DNA of 64,000 bases from Nitrospira sp. GTDB taxonomy: Bacteria; Nitrospirota; Nitrospiria; Nitrospirales; Nitrospiraceae. Position 1 is the first letter of the stretch. The number at the start of each line of letters is the position of its first letter. Both the position numbers and the translations under genes were made by a program. Location of the stretch: the NCBI GenBank assembly GCA_018242665.1, contig JAFEBL010000032.1, positions 1-64,000 of the forward strand, given 5' to 3'. The notes beneath the pieces are model-generated. The model had not been told where the DNA came from. It saw only the letters and a list, made by a program, of their open reading frames with translations, and searched no databases. Below are positions 1 to 9,761 of this stretch, one piece after another.

Positions 1-9
1 CGGTACTGT

Positions 10-2565
10 ATGCGCGTGTACGAATTAGCAAAGCAGCTGGGGATGGAAAATCGGGAGCTGATTCCTGAACTGAAACGGCTCGGGATTCCGGTGGCATCCC
101 ACAGCAGCGCCTTGGATGACGATTCGGTTCGCGTGGCGATCGAGAAGCTTAGCTCCAAGGCACGAACGGGCGAGAGCGCTGCCGGACATGAGGGGAAGAA
201 ATCGGGTCGCGCCAAAGAGCATGCCCTGGTGCACGAAGAGCCGCCGAAGCCCGACAAAAAGCGCATTCTGATCAAGAAGAAAAAGGAAGAGGGCGCGGAA
301 GAAGGTGTCGCACCATTGGCCGCGGCGGAGGCGGTGTTTGCGCCGGCTACTCCGCAAGGGACGGAAGCCACGCCAGTTGCGCCGCCAGTGGCCACCGCTT
401 CCGAGAGCGCGGAGATTGCGGCGACCGAACCAGCTCCGATTCAAGAAGCTGTCTCTCCCACGCCGGTAGCCGCGGTCGTAGAAGAGGCAGTGGCGAAACC
501 CCCGCAGGCTCCCGTAACCACGGTCCTTTCAGCAGATGCGGCGAAAAAGAAGGCAGCGACGGAAGCGCTGGAAAGCGAAGCGGCTGCCAAGGACAAGCTG
601 AAAAAAGCGAAGAAGGCGCCGCGGACCCGGGATGAAGATGAAGCGAAGTTCAAAAACGACGCTACTCGATGGGGTGACCTGCGCGCGATTCCTGTGCAGC
701 GGCGTGAAGACCGGTCCAAACATATTCATCACGCCTCGCCGACCGAAATTACGAAGCCGAGGAAAAAAAGCGTGAAATTGAGCGCAGGGACCAGTGTCAA
801 GGAGTTTGCGGAGCTCATCGGCCAGCGGCCTGCGGATGTCGTCCGGAAGCTGATGGAAATGGGACAGATGGTGACGTTCAACCAATCCATCAATCTCGAA
901 GCGGCCTCCCTGATCGCTGAAGAGTACGGGACGAAAGTGGAAGTCTCCACGGAATTGGCGGGCGAAGCGTTGCTGGAGGAGGCGGCCCAATCGGAAGGTG
1001 AAGAGCAGGCGGTGCCGCGCCCGCCGGTGGTGACCATCATGGGGCATGTCGATCACGGCAAGACGTCCCTGCTCGACGCGATTCGTCAAACGAAGGTGGC
1101 GGAAGGCGAGGCTGGAGGCATCACCCAGCATATCGGCGCCTACATGGTCGGCGTCCGCGACAAGCAGGTCACCTTCCTCGATACCCCTGGTCACGAAGCG
1201 TTCACAGCGATGCGCGCGCGTGGGGCAAAAGCGACGGATATTGTCATTCTGGTGGTGGCCGCCGACGATGGGGTGATGCCGCAGACGGTCGAAGCGATTC
1301 ATCACGCCAAAGCCGCTGGGGTGCCGCTGATCGTGGCCGTGAACAAAGTCGACAAGCCGGGCGCGAACGTCGATCGGGTCAAAAACGCTCTGACGGAGCA
1401 TGGGTTGGTTCCTGAAGCCTGGGGCGGCGACACGATTATGGTCGAGGTGTCGGCCAAGCAGCGGACCGGGTTGGATCAACTGCTGGAAATGATTCTCTTG
1501 CAAGCGGAAGTCTTGGAATTGAAGGCCGATCCTGCGCGTATGGCCAAGGGATTGGTCATCGAGGCGAAGCTGGATCGCGGCCGTGGGCCCATCGCGACGG
1601 TGTTGGTGCAAAGCGGGACTCTGCATGTCGGCGATGCGTTTGTGGTCGGTAATTTCAGCGGACGCGTTCGAGCGCTTGTGACCGATACGGGGAAAAAGAC
1701 CACTGAGGCGGGACCGTCGGTGCCTGTTGAGGTGATCGGGTTGCCGGGAGTGCCGTCAGCCGGCGATGTCTTCACGATCGTGAAGGATGAACGCGTGGCT
1801 CGAGAAATCGCCCAGGAACGGGCAATGAAGCAGCGCGCCGCAGAGCTGGCCGGTCCGGCGAAGGTGAGCTTAGATGATCTGTTTGCCAAGATCCAGGAGG
1901 GCAACGTTAAGGAGTTGCCGATCGTGATCAAGGCCGATGTGCAAGGGTCGGCGGAGGCCTTGGCTGCTGCGGTGGAAAAGATGCCAGCGGGGGCCGTCAA
2001 GTTGCGAGTGATGCATACCGGCGTGGGCGGCATTACGGAAACCGATGTGCTGCTGGCGGCCGCGTCCAAGGCGATCGTGATCGGGTTCAATATCCGTCCG
2101 GAGCCGAAAGCTGCAGCCTTGGCGGAGCGCGAGGGCGTTGACGTGCGGCTCTATAGCATCATCTACGATGCACTGAACGACATTCGCGCCGCGATGGAAG
2201 GGTTGCTTGAACCCACGCTGAAGGAGCGCATCCTTGGCCGGGCTGAAGTGCGGCAGATGTTTACGATTCCCAAAGCCGGGTTGGTGGCTGGTTGCTATGT
2301 CGTGGACGGCGTGATTTCCCGAGCGAGTGTCGGCGTGCGCGTGATCCGGGACAGTGTTGTCGTCTATGAGGGAAAACTGGGCTCGCTCCGGCGCTTCAAG
2401 GATGATGTGCGAGAGGTGCAGCAGGGGTACGAGTGTGGTGTCACGGTCGAAAACTTCAATGACCTCAAAGCCGGGGACATCATTGAAGCCTATGCGATCG
2501 ATAAGGTCGCCGCGAAGCTTGAGCCGGTGAATCGAGGTGGGTCTCCGCAAAGTCATCGGGCATGA
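10..2565 (+). CDS. infB: Translation initiation factor IF-2
   Basis: IF-2 is the GTPase that places initiator fMet-tRNA on the 30S subunit and promotes 50S joining. The 851-residue protein has an IF2_N helix at residues 1-50, an Ala/Pro/Lys-rich linker (about 60-250), a second IF2_N module (about 255-315) and the G domain, with G1 motif GHVDHGKT at 345-352, then DTPGHEAF and NKVD. Beta-barrel domains and the C-terminal fMet-binding domain follow. Length and order are normal for the family. The ATG lies only 9 nt into the window; nusA would usually be just upstream but cannot be seen. The stop overlaps the next start by 4 nt (ATGA), so the two are probably translationally coupled. Confidence 0.98.
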   Translation: MRVYELAKQLGMENRELIPELKRLGIPVASHSSALDDDSVRVAIEKLSSKARTGESAAGHEGKKSGRAKEHALVHEEPPKPDKKRILIKKKKEEGAEEGVAPLAAAEAVFAPATPQGTEATPVAPPVATASESAEIAATEPAPIQEAVSPTPVAAVVEEAVAKPPQAPVTTVLSADAAKKKAATEALESEAAAKDKLKKAKKAPRTRDEDEAKFKNDATRWGDLRAIPVQRREDRSKHIHHASPTEITKPRKKSVKLSAGTSVKEFAELIGQRPADVVRKLMEMGQMVTFNQSINLEAASLIAEEYGTKVEVSTELAGEALLEEAAQSEGEEQAVPRPPVVTIMGHVDHGKTSLLDAIRQTKVAEGEAGGITQHIGAYMVGVRDKQVTFLDTPGHEAFTAMRARGAKATDIVILVVAADDGVMPQTVEAIHHAKAAGVPLIVAVNKVDKPGANVDRVKNALTEHGLVPEAWGGDTIMVEVSAKQRTGLDQLLEMILLQAEVLELKADPARMAKGLVIEAKLDRGRGPIATVLVQSGTLHVGDAFVVGNFSGRVRALVTDTGKKTTEAGPSVPVEVIGLPGVPSAGDVFTIVKDERVAREIAQERAMKQRAAELAGPAKVSLDDLFAKIQEGNVKELPIVIKADVQGSAEALAAAVEKMPAGAVKLRVMHTGVGGITETDVLLAAASKAIVIGFNIRPEPKAAALAEREGVDVRLYSIIYDALNDIRAAMEGLLEPTLKERILGRAEVRQMFTIPKAGLVAGCYVVDGVISRASVGVRVIRDSVVVYEGKLGSLRRFKDDVREVQQGYECGVTVENFNDLKAGDIIEAYAIDKVAAKLEPVNRGGSPQSHRA

Positions 2566-2843
2566 TCGTCGGACTCTGCACGGTCGAACTGTTCATCCCT
2601 GATGGTCATTCGTTGAAGGAGAAGCGCCAGGTCCTGCAAAGTCTGAAGAGTCGGCTGCGGGACAAGTTCAATGTATCGGTGGCCGAGGTGGGTGACCAGG
2701 AGTTGTGGCAGAAGGCCATTCTCGGGTTGGCCTGCGTGGCGAATGAATCCTCGCACGTGAACCAGGTACTCGACCAAGCGGTGAATTTGATTCAGGCGGT
2801 ACCCACGATTCAGTTGTTGCGCTCGCGAATCGAATTGCTGTAA
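2562..2843 (+). CDS. DUF503 family protein (YlxP-like)
   Basis: A 93-residue protein of the DUF503/YlxP family. The family signature is visible: an N-terminal beta strand ([10 protein letters not shown]), then [17 protein letters not shown], then the [13 protein letters not shown] segment. Members sit between infB and rbfA in many bacteria and are thought to work in ribosome assembly or RNA binding, but the biochemical role is not settled. Here it overlaps infB by 4 nt and ends 8 nt before rbfA, so it belongs to the same operon. Confidence 0.9.
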   Translation: MIVGLCTVELFIPDGHSLKEKRQVLQSLKSRLRDKFNVSVAEVGDQELWQKAILGLACVANESSHVNQVLDQAVNLIQAVPTIQLLRSRIELL

Positions 2844-2851
2844 GGCCGCTC

Positions 2852-3247
2852 ATGTCCAAGTCGACGTACAGCCGAGCCGATCGGGTCGCGGACCAAATTC
2901 GCATGGAAGTGGCCGACATTTTGATGCGAAAGATTAAGGATCCGCGGGTGCGTTCCGTGACCGTGACGGATGTGGAGTTGACCAAAGATCTGCGGATCGC
3001 ACGCGTGTTCGTCACGACGATGGAGCAGAACAAGGACGAGCGGCACGTGTTCGACGGGTTGGCGAAGGCGAGCGGTTTTGTGCGTGCAGAATTGGGGCGA
3101 CGCCTGGCATTGCGCTATTTGCCGGAAGTGATTTTTATGAAAGACGTCAGCGGCGCACGAGCAGATCGGGTGCTGAAACTGTTGGATGGATTGCATCAGG
3201 ACACGAAGGAAGAGGTGCTCGTGGAATCCCCTCGCACCGAGATCTAG
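2852..3247 (+). CDS. rbfA: 30S ribosome-binding factor A
   Basis: RbfA binds the 30S precursor near the 5' end of 16S rRNA and helps late maturation, including cold adaptation. The 131-residue product has the single KH-like fold of the family: an RVADQIRMEVADIL helix, then the strand IKDPRVRSVTVTDVELTKDL, a helix with ASGFVRAELGRRL, and LRYLPEVIF. The last ~15 residues are a variable tail. It lies in the infB operon, 8 nt after the DUF503 gene and 3 nt before truB. Confidence 0.96.
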   Translation: MSKSTYSRADRVADQIRMEVADILMRKIKDPRVRSVTVTDVELTKDLRIARVFVTTMEQNKDERHVFDGLAKASGFVRAELGRRLALRYLPEVIFMKDVSGARADRVLKLLDGLHQDTKEEVLVESPRTEI

Positions 3248-3250
3248 CCT

Positions 3251-4282
3251 ATGATCGCGATGCCGTCGACCGAATCCCAAGTGGTCAGCAAGCTTCATGA
3301 CGGAGTCCTGAATGTCCATAAGGAAGCGGGATGGACGTCTCACGACGTGGTCGCGCGTATTCGGGGAAAGTTGCGCGGGATCAAGTTGGGGCACGCGGGG
3401 ACGTTGGATCCGGCGGCCACTGGGGTGCTGCCTCTCCTGCTTGGTCGAGGGACACGCATCGCGGAATATTTGCTGGAATGGGATAAGACCTATCTGGCCG
3501 AATTGCGACTCGGTGAAACCACCGATACGCAAGATGCCACGGGAACCGTTCTCCAGCGCTTGCCGATTGATTCGCTGAGTGAAACCCGCCTCCGAGAGGT
3601 CGTGGCCGGGTTTGAGGGACGTATTCAGCAGATCCCGCCCATGTATTCCGCGGTGAAGGTCCGAGGCGTTCCCCTCTATAAATCTGCGCGCGCCGGCAAG
3701 GATGTCGCGCGTCAACCGCGTGAAGTTTCGATCTATCGGCTCGAAATTGTGAACGTGCGATTCCCCCACGTCATGCTTCGTGTGACGTGCTCAAAAGGGA
3801 CGTATATCCGGACATTGTGTGCAGATATCGGAGCGCAGTTAGGGACCGGCGGACACATGGGCTCGCTCGTTCGTGAACGCGTAGGACCGTTGGTATTGGA
3901 GCAGGCACTGACCGTCGGCGAGGTTGAATCGCAGTTGGCCCAAGGGACGTTGGATGCCTCGTTGCTGACGTTGGATGAGGCGTTGGTCGGACTTCCGATG
4001 TGCACGATCGGCGCGGGAGCAGCCAGGCGGGTGTTGCATGGTATGCCGGTCCCTGGCTCAGAAGTCCTGGGATGGGAAGGCGTGCCTGCGGCGTTTCCTG
4101 AGGAGGCCAGTCGGGCGATTCGTATCAAGGCCGAACAGGGGCGGTTATTGGCCATCGGCACCTTGCCGGCTGGATTCAGTCTGCAAGGGGGAAGCACGGG
4201 GGAATGTTCGATTGCTGTATCGAAAGTATTGGTCACAGAAGAGTCACAGGGCTCAAGTATCGCGAACTCAATAGAGGAGTAG
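3251..4282 (+). CDS. truB: tRNA pseudouridine(55) synthase
   Basis: TruB isomerises U55 to pseudouridine in the T-loop of nearly all tRNAs. The catalytic motif is HAGTLDPAATG, with the nucleophile Asp at residue 53 when counted from the ATG at 3251. Further family blocks are the RIxQ-like GRIQQIPPMYSAVKVRG and the segment SKGTYIRTLCADIG. The product has 343 residues with a C-terminal extension carrying a PUA-like region. An in-frame ATG at 3260 is a possible alternative start. The gene follows rbfA by 3 nt and precedes rpsO by 6 nt. Confidence 0.96.
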   Translation: MIAMPSTESQVVSKLHDGVLNVHKEAGWTSHDVVARIRGKLRGIKLGHAGTLDPAATGVLPLLLGRGTRIAEYLLEWDKTYLAELRLGETTDTQDATGTVLQRLPIDSLSETRLREVVAGFEGRIQQIPPMYSAVKVRGVPLYKSARAGKDVARQPREVSIYRLEIVNVRFPHVMLRVTCSKGTYIRTLCADIGAQLGTGGHMGSLVRERVGPLVLEQALTVGEVESQLAQGTLDASLLTLDEALVGLPMCTIGAGAARRVLHGMPVPGSEVLGWEGVPAAFPEEASRAIRIKAEQGRLLAIGTLPAGFSLQGGSTGECSIAVSKVLVTEESQGSSIANSIEE

Positions 4283-4288
4283 GGACGT

Positions 4289-4558
4289 ATGGCACTGGTG
4301 AAAGAAGTGAAAACGGAATTGGTGAAGAACTTCCAGCAGCACGAGAAGGATACCGGCTCTCCGGAGGTACAAATCGCCATTCTCACGAACCGTATTACGT
4401 ATTTAACGGAACATTTCAAGTTGCACAAGAAGGACCACCACTCGCGGCGGGGATTGTTGACGCTGGTGGGACGGCGTCGCCGGCTGTTGGACTATCTTCG
4501 TCGCATCGAGGAGAGCCGCTACCGGGCTGTCATCGAGCGGCTGGGAATTCGTAAGTAA
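4289..4558 (+). CDS. rpsO: 30S ribosomal protein S15
   Basis: S15 is a primary 16S rRNA-binding protein of the platform. The 89-residue length is exactly typical, and family blocks are clear: [16 protein letters not shown], the [15 protein letters not shown] loop that contacts the h20-h22 junction, and [17 protein letters not shown] ribosome-binding site precedes the ATG. S15 often autoregulates through its own leader; here the gene is only 6 nt behind truB, so any operator would lie inside truB. A strong hairpin follows the gene at 4572-4600. Confidence 0.98.
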   Translation: MALVKEVKTELVKNFQQHEKDTGSPEVQIAILTNRITYLTEHFKLHKKDHHSRRGLLTLVGRRRRLLDYLRRIEESRYRAVIERLGIRK

Positions 4559-4571
4559 TCGGGTGATCGAA

Positions 4572-4600
4572 TCGGCCGCCACCAGTGGTGTGGCGGCCGA
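4572..4600 (+). terminator. Strong hairpin between rpsO and pnp (attenuator or processing site)
   Basis: A perfect 11-bp stem (TCGGCCGCCAC with GTGGCGGCCGA) around a 7-nt loop starts 14 nt after the rpsO stop. It is not followed by a run of T (CCTATTGTCC instead), so it is not a textbook intrinsic terminator. In enterobacteria the rpsO-pnp junction carries a partial terminator and RNase III sites through which PNPase controls itself; the position here suggests a comparable attenuation or processing element. Confidence 0.6.
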
Positions 4601-4737
4601 CCTATTGTCCCCGCAGGTGAACACTGAAACACGTTCAAGCGGAAGAGCCACCGGCACCGAAGGGGCTGACCGGGCTGTTGTAAGGTTTGAACGTATCTCT
4701 GTGGGCATCTGTGGGATTTAACCGGAGGAGACCATAG

Positions 4738-6855
4738 ATGAAACATGTTGTAGAGATCGAGCTGGCCGGCCGCCGCTTGACGCTGGAAACCGGCCGAATT
4801 GCCAAGCAGGCGGATGGAGCGATTTGGGCCACCTACGGCGACACTGTCGTGTTGGCGACGGCGGTTGCCTCGCAGACGGCCAAGCCGGGTGTGGATTTTC
4901 TTCCCCTCACCGTGGACTACCAAGAAAAAACCTATGCGGCCGGCAAGATTCCCGGGGGATACTTCAAGCGTGAGGGTCGTCCCTCGGAGCGGGAAGTGCT
5001 CACCAGCCGGTTGATTGATCGTCCCCTTCGTCCGCTCTTTCCCGAAGGCTACTATTTCGAAACGCAAGTGATCACCTCCGTGCTGTCGGCAGATAAGACC
5101 GGCGTGTCTGATGTGATTGCCATCATCGCCGCTTCCGCGGCTTTGGCGATTTCGCCGATTCCATTCAACGGACCGATCGCAGGCGTCAAAATTGGCCGCG
5201 TGAACGGGCAGCTTGTGGTTAATCCGGATCTGGAAACATTGGAATCCAGTGAGCTCCAGCTCGTGGTGGCCGGTACGGCCGATGCCGTCATGATGGTCGA
5301 GGCGGGAGCCAATGAATTGTCGGAAGCGACCATGCTGGAAGCGATTGAACTCGCCCACAGCGAGATCAAGAAAATCGTGGCGAAGATTGAAGAATTGCGC
5401 AAGTTGGCCGGCAAGCCGAAGCGGGAAGTGCGCCAGGAACCGATTGATCCAGGCTTAGCCGAGCAGGTGCGCAAACTGGTTGCCGGACCGATTCGCGAAG
5501 CGATCCTGATTCCGAATAAAAGTGCGCGACAGGAGCGCCTGGACCACGTGTTGGCGGAGGCGCTAGTGGCTCTGAAGTCGGATGAGCCGAATCGGGATCG
5601 GCACGTCAAGATTGTTTTCCACGGACTGGAATATACCGAAGTCCGCAATATGATTCTGGAGAAGCGGGTTCGCGCGGATGGGCGCGGACCGGCGGACATT
5701 CGTCCGATTACCTGCGAAGTCGGAGTGTTGCCGCGCGCACACGGATCGGCGGTGTTTACACGTGGAGAAACGCAGAGTTTGGCCGTGGTCACGTTGGGGA
5801 CCACTGACGATGAACAGCGTATTGATGCTCTGGAAGGAGAGTACATGCGCACGTTCATGCTGCATTATAACTTTCCGCCCTTCAGCGTCGGCGAGGCCCG
5901 GCCGCTCCGGTCTCCCGGACGTCGTGAAGTCGGACACGGAGCTCTCGCCGAGCGTGCGTTGAAGTCGATCATGCCTGGAAAAGATAAATTCCCCTATACG
6001 ATTCGGATCGTGTCGGAAATTCTGGAGTCCAACGGCTCCTCATCCATGGCGACGGTGTGTGGAGGCACGCTGGCGCTGTTGGACGCGGGGGTGCCGATCA
6101 AGGAGCCGGTCGCCGGCATCGCCATGGGTTTGATCAAAGAAGGCAACCAGGTGTTGGTCTTGTCCGACATTCTCGGGCTTGAGGACCACTTGGGTGATAT
6201 GGATTTCAAGGTGACCGGAACGAAAAACGGGGTGACGGCGCTGCAGATGGACATCAAGATCGGGGGGATCAACTCCGACCTGATGCGGGAAGCGCTGGCA
6301 CAGGCGAAGGCGGGGCGGCTGCATATCCTGGGATGCATGGCTCAGGCCTTGACGGCCCCGCGGACCAAGTTGTCCGCGTTTGCACCGCGCATTTTCCCGA
6401 TGAAGATCAAGCAAGACAAGATCCGGGACGTCATCGGGCCAGGTGGAAAAATGATCCGCAGCATCATTGCGGAGACCGGTGTGAAGATTAACGTTGAGGA
6501 CACGGGCGATGTGACGATCGCGTCGTCGGACGAGGCGTCGGCACAAAAGGCCATCGACATGATCAAGCGCCTGACCGAAGAAGTTGAGGTCGGGAAGATT
6601 TATCTGGGTACGGTCCGCAAAATCATGGATTTCGGCGCCTTCGTCGAGGTGTTGCCTGGAACAGACGGGTTGGTCCATATCTCCCAGTTGGCCCACCACC
6701 GCGTGAAGGCGGTCACCGATGAGGTCAAGGAAGGTGATCAGATCAAGGTGAAGGTGTTGGAGATCGACAAGCAGGGGAAAATTCGCCTCAGCCGCAAGGA
6801 AGCGATGCCGGCGCCGGCCGGGTCTCCCACCACTGAACCCACACCCGCGGGATAA
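4738..6855 (+). CDS. pnp: Polyribonucleotide nucleotidyltransferase (PNPase)
   Basis: PNPase is the phosphorolytic 3'-5' exoribonuclease of mRNA decay. The 705-residue protein has the usual order: first RNase PH domain (1-about 145), the all-helical linker, second RNase PH domain (about 310-540, with the FTRGETQSL and DHLGDMDFKVTGT blocks), KH domain (about 555-615, IRDVIGPGGKMIRSI) and S1 domain (about 620-690, VRKIMDFGAFVEVLPGTDGLVHISQ). Ribosome-binding site GGAGGAG at 4724-4730. It lies 180 bp after rpsO with a hairpin in between, and 6 bp before an M16 peptidase gene. Confidence 0.98.
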   Translation: MKHVVEIELAGRRLTLETGRIAKQADGAIWATYGDTVVLATAVASQTAKPGVDFLPLTVDYQEKTYAAGKIPGGYFKREGRPSEREVLTSRLIDRPLRPLFPEGYYFETQVITSVLSADKTGVSDVIAIIAASAALAISPIPFNGPIAGVKIGRVNGQLVVNPDLETLESSELQLVVAGTADAVMMVEAGANELSEATMLEAIELAHSEIKKIVAKIEELRKLAGKPKREVRQEPIDPGLAEQVRKLVAGPIREAILIPNKSARQERLDHVLAEALVALKSDEPNRDRHVKIVFHGLEYTEVRNMILEKRVRADGRGPADIRPITCEVGVLPRAHGSAVFTRGETQSLAVVTLGTTDDEQRIDALEGEYMRTFMLHYNFPPFSVGEARPLRSPGRREVGHGALAERALKSIMPGKDKFPYTIRIVSEILESNGSSSMATVCGGTLALLDAGVPIKEPVAGIAMGLIKEGNQVLVLSDILGLEDHLGDMDFKVTGTKNGVTALQMDIKIGGINSDLMREALAQAKAGRLHILGCMAQALTAPRTKLSAFAPRIFPMKIKQDKIRDVIGPGGKMIRSIIAETGVKINVEDTGDVTIASSDEASAQKAIDMIKRLTEEVEVGKIYLGTVRKIMDFGAFVEVLPGTDGLVHISQLAHHRVKAVTDEVKEGDQIKVKVLEIDKQGKIRLSRKEAMPAPAGSPTTEPTPAG

Positions 6856-6861
6856 GCGATC

Positions 6862-8115
6862 GTGTATCGAAAGATCGTACTCGACAACCGGCTGCGCATC
6901 GTCGCTGAACTGCTTCCGACCTTGAAGTCCGTGACCATCGGGATCTGGGTCAACGTCGGGTCGCGCGATGAACGGTCGGGTGAAGAGGGGTTGTCCCACT
7001 TTCTCGAACACATGTTTTTCAAGGGGACACGGAGCCGGACGGCCACGCAGATCTCCCGCGAAATTGATGCGCTCGGCGGAGAGATGAATGCCTTCACGAC
7101 CAGGGAGACGACCACCTTTTATGTGAAGGTGCTGGATCAGCAGTTGGAGGCGGCCCTAGAGTTGCTCTCCGACCTGTTCTACCGTTCGCGGTTTGAATCC
7201 AAGGAAGTCGAAAAAGAAAAGCAGGTGGTGTTGGAGGAAATCCGGATGGTCCAGGATGATCCGGAGGATCTGGTCCAGGAACTCCACATGAAACATACGC
7301 TCGGCAGTCATCCGTTGGGCCGGCCGATTCTCGGGCAGGCTCCTCGGATCCAAGCCTTGGGGCGCAACGACCTCGTTTCGTATGTTGGCTCGCATTACGA
7401 CCCGGAGCGCACGGTGATTGCGGTGGCGGGCAACTTCACGTGGAAGCATCTCGAAAAATTGCTGGTGCGCTACTTTTCTGCATCTCACAAAGGTGTGGCG
7501 GTCAAGCCGAGCCGTCGTCCGCCGGAAGTGCAGGGAGGGGTGCTGGTAAAACGCAAATCGCTCGAGCAAGTGCATTTGTGTTTGGGGCTGCAGGGGTTAA
7601 GCGCCGGGCACAAGGATCGATATGCGGCGCACGCCTTGAACGGGGTGCTGGGCGGCAGCGTAAGTTCGCGCCTGTTCCAGGAAGTACGCGAGAAACGCGG
7701 ATTGGTGTATTCAATTTATTCGTTCCTCTCCACCTACTCGGATGGAGGGATGACTACGGTCTATGCCGGCACGCGTCCTAAGGAAGTGGCGCGCGTGGTC
7801 GAAGTGGTATGCCGTGAACTCAAGAAGCTTCGTACGCATGGCATTGATGCAAAAGACCTGGCCCGCGTCAAGAACCAGATGAAGGGCAGTCTCATGCTCA
7901 GTCTCGAAAGCTCTCATAGCCGAATGAGTAAGCTGGCCAAGGATGAATTGACCCAGGGCAGCCATGTTTCCCTTGAACAAATGATCGGGGAGATTGATCG
8001 AGTCACCACCGATCAGGTATATCGAGTGGCGCAAACTCTGTTGGATCAACGGTGTCTTGCGATTACGGCGCTCGGGCCGATTCCGGCGAACAGTCTTCAG
8101 TCGTTTGCGTCATAA
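6862..8115 (+). CDS. M16 family zinc peptidase
   Basis: A 417-residue processing-peptidase-like protein starting with GTG. The inverted zinc motif HxxEH is HFLEH at residues 46-50, with the distal glutamate region (KEKQVVLEEI) about 75 residues later. An N-terminal catalytic M16 domain (about 10-160) is followed by a C-terminal M16_C domain (about 165-345). The family includes mitochondrial processing peptidase beta and Bacillus MlpA/YmxG, which also lies next to pnp. Substrate unknown. It follows pnp by 6 nt, so it probably shares that transcript. Confidence 0.93.
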   Translation: MYRKIVLDNRLRIVAELLPTLKSVTIGIWVNVGSRDERSGEEGLSHFLEHMFFKGTRSRTATQISREIDALGGEMNAFTTRETTTFYVKVLDQQLEAALELLSDLFYRSRFESKEVEKEKQVVLEEIRMVQDDPEDLVQELHMKHTLGSHPLGRPILGQAPRIQALGRNDLVSYVGSHYDPERTVIAVAGNFTWKHLEKLLVRYFSASHKGVAVKPSRRPPEVQGGVLVKRKSLEQVHLCLGLQGLSAGHKDRYAAHALNGVLGGSVSSRLFQEVREKRGLVYSIYSFLSTYSDGGMTTVYAGTRPKEVARVVEVVCRELKKLRTHGIDAKDLARVKNQMKGSLMLSLESSHSRMSKLAKDELTQGSHVSLEQMIGEIDRVTTDQVYRVAQTLLDQRCLAITALGPIPANSLQSFAS

Positions 8116-8487
8116 TCGATCAGTGAGGGATAGCCCTCGGTCACGCGAGCTTGGATTCGGAGGAGAGCCACAGGCGGACATCGTGAGAGCTGACGAGCTA
8201 ACTGATTGAATACGCAAGAACTTCACGCTGAAGATTGAGGCGACATTTTAGGAAAACATTTCCTTGACACGTTTGGTGGATTTCAGTACCATGGCCGCGA
8301 TTTTGTCCCATACGGTTGAATTCATTTCGACTGCATTACAGGGGAAGGTAAGCAGAGAGAAAGGGGGTGTGGTTCGCACTTCCTCCTGCTAGCGCGTTCT
8401 CTGGATTTTCTGTTTTTTTGAACTATTTTTTTGGATATTGTGATTCAACGGTTCTCTGGTCATCATTTTTCCAAGGAGGGTAGGGTT
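8116..8487 (+). other. 372-bp intergenic region with promoter and long leader
   Basis: No convincing gene. The first part holds a short hairpin (GAGGG/CCCTC at 8125-8138) after the M16 gene. A sigma70-like promoter lies at 8264-8292, and a leader of roughly 190 nt with two T-rich tracts (8409-8432) runs to the start at 8488. No known riboswitch was recognised by eye. Confidence 0.6.
8264..8292 (+). promoter_or_regulatory. Sigma70-type promoter for the exported-protein pair
   Basis: TTGACA (8264-8269), a 17-bp spacer, then TACCAT (8287-8292). The -35 box is a perfect consensus match and the -10 matches at 4 of 6. It points at the genes at 8488 and 9061. Position and spacing are seen in the sequence; activity is inferred. 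Confidence 0.65.
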
Positions 8488-9000
8488 ATGAATAGGGTCG
8501 GAATTCTAGCCGCACTTGCAGTCTCCTCTGTCGTCGGCTTGTTGACCGCCGGTGTCTCGATGGCGGCCGACGCTCCATCCGGTGGCGGACCCAGCGAAAT
8601 CACCACGGGAAGCGGAAAGTTTTTTAAGGGTGAACCGACGAACACCTTGAAGGGCCGTGTGTGGTCGCAGTGGGCCGACAATCCCGAAGGTGAAATTTTG
8701 TTCGGGATCCAGTATTGGAACACCGGTGATCCAGCGTCCGGTGAGGGTGGTGGCCGTTCCTCAACCTCCATGGATGTGAAGCCGCCGGATCCCTTGTTCA
8801 CCTGCTGTGCCTGGGGCTATACTGGCGGGACGGACAAGAACAATCCCTACGCCGGTTGGCACCATGCGCAGACTACGGTCCGCTTGGCCGTGAAGGATAA
8901 GAGTTTGATGGATCAGATCATCAAGGCATCGCAAGAACTCGTGGCGATGGAAGTGACGCTCGATGGTCGTACCATCACCGGATTTAAGGTTCTGAAGTAG
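8488..9000 (+). CDS. Exported protein of unknown function, first of a pair
   Basis: I do not recognise this family. The start at 8488 is fixed by a near-perfect ribosome-binding site (AAGGAGGG at 8473-8480) and by the signal peptide that follows (MNRVGILAALAVSSVVGLL, cleavage likely after SMA, about residue 27). The mature protein is about 143 residues. Visible marks are a Gly/Pro/Ser-rich start, the segment LKGRVWSQWADNPEG, an adjacent Cys pair (FTCCAWGY) and a His-His in AGWHHAQTTV. There is no transmembrane segment or lipobox. It is followed after 60 bp by a second exported protein, and both are built around a short LKGRV/LQGRV strand, which hints at a shared fold. Likely periplasmic and well expressed. 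Confidence 0.85.
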   Translation: MNRVGILAALAVSSVVGLLTAGVSMAADAPSGGGPSEITTGSGKFFKGEPTNTLKGRVWSQWADNPEGEILFGIQYWNTGDPASGEGGGRSSTSMDVKPPDPLFTCCAWGYTGGTDKNNPYAGWHHAQTTVRLAVKDKSLMDQIIKASQELVAMEVTLDGRTITGFKVLK

Positions 9001-9060
9001 AATTTATATTCGAGGCGACATTCTTTAGACTCTTTTGTCTTCTTTAAGGAGGATGTGATT

Positions 9061-9732
9061 ATGAAGCTTCAAAAGCAAGGGTGGACCTTCATGGCTGCCG
9101 CAGCTTTGGTGGTAAGTTTTGCCTCCACTGCGCTGGCCATTGAGGCGTTCCAAGAGCGTTTTGAGTGGGGAGATCTGAGCAAGCCCACGACGTTGCAAGG
9201 CCGGGTCATCATCTTGGATCCGTATGATGAGGCCGTGTGGCTGAATATCGCCGTGTTCGGCGGCAATGCGGAGAGCGGATTGTGGTGGCAGAGAGTCCAT
9301 CCTGGAAAGAACCTCAAGTTCTATCCTGCTGATAAGGCTGTCTGGGAACAACTGAAGTCGATGGCCCGTCCGCATTCTGGTCCGGCCGCGGCGAAGGAAG
9401 TTCCTCCCGGATCCCCGACCACTCTGGTTGAGTTTGTGGCTCAGGAGACTGAGCAGAACCACCGGGTGATCACTTCCGTGAAGAAGCTCAATGACAACGC
9501 TGGCGAAATGGGCAAGCCGAAGAGCATCTCTTCCCTCCGGTTGAAGGAATGCGAAATGAAAAATGAAATCGACCCAGCTTGCTATGCGGCGAAGCAGGCG
9601 TTGAACACGTCTCCGAAGACTCCGGATGGAGCCCTGCTTCCTCTGCAATATGACGTCTTGTTACCGGATGGCAAGCCGTTGGCGAACTTGATTCCCTGGA
9701 CGGCGCAGTACAACAAGGGAAGCAAACACTAA
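9061..9732 (+). CDS. Exported protein of unknown function, second of a pair
   Basis: A 223-residue protein that I cannot place in a family. The ATG at 9061 has a strong ribosome-binding site (AAGGAGG, 9046-9052), which favours it over the in-frame GTG 6 nt upstream. A signal peptide is clear (residues 1-about 29, ending STALA). The mature part has a PTTLQGRVIILDPYDEAVWLNIAVFGG segment split by variable stretches, tryptophans in SGLWWQRVHPG, and one pair of separated cysteines (CEMKNEIDPAC). It forms an apparent two-gene operon with 8488-9000 and is closed by a strong terminator. Periplasmic location is inferred. Confidence 0.85.
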   Translation: MKLQKQGWTFMAAAALVVSFASTALAIEAFQERFEWGDLSKPTTLQGRVIILDPYDEAVWLNIAVFGGNAESGLWWQRVHPGKNLKFYPADKAVWEQLKSMARPHSGPAAAKEVPPGSPTTLVEFVAQETEQNHRVITSVKKLNDNAGEMGKPKSISSLRLKECEMKNEIDPACYAAKQALNTSPKTPDGALLPLQYDVLLPDGKPLANLIPWTAQYNKGSKH

Positions 9733-9761
9733 GTTCTAGCAGGCATCCTGCCTGAAAAGAG

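Noticed and set aside
529-1626. 365-codon minus-strand open frame over infB
   Set aside because: Antisense shadow of a clear gene in GC-rich DNA; no ribosome-binding site and low-complexity His/Arg-rich translation.
2810-3769. 319-codon minus-strand open frame over rbfA and truB
   Set aside because: It covers two clear genes and has no family motif.
8405-8440. T-rich tracts as an intrinsic terminator
   Set aside because: No stable GC-rich stem directly precedes the T-runs.
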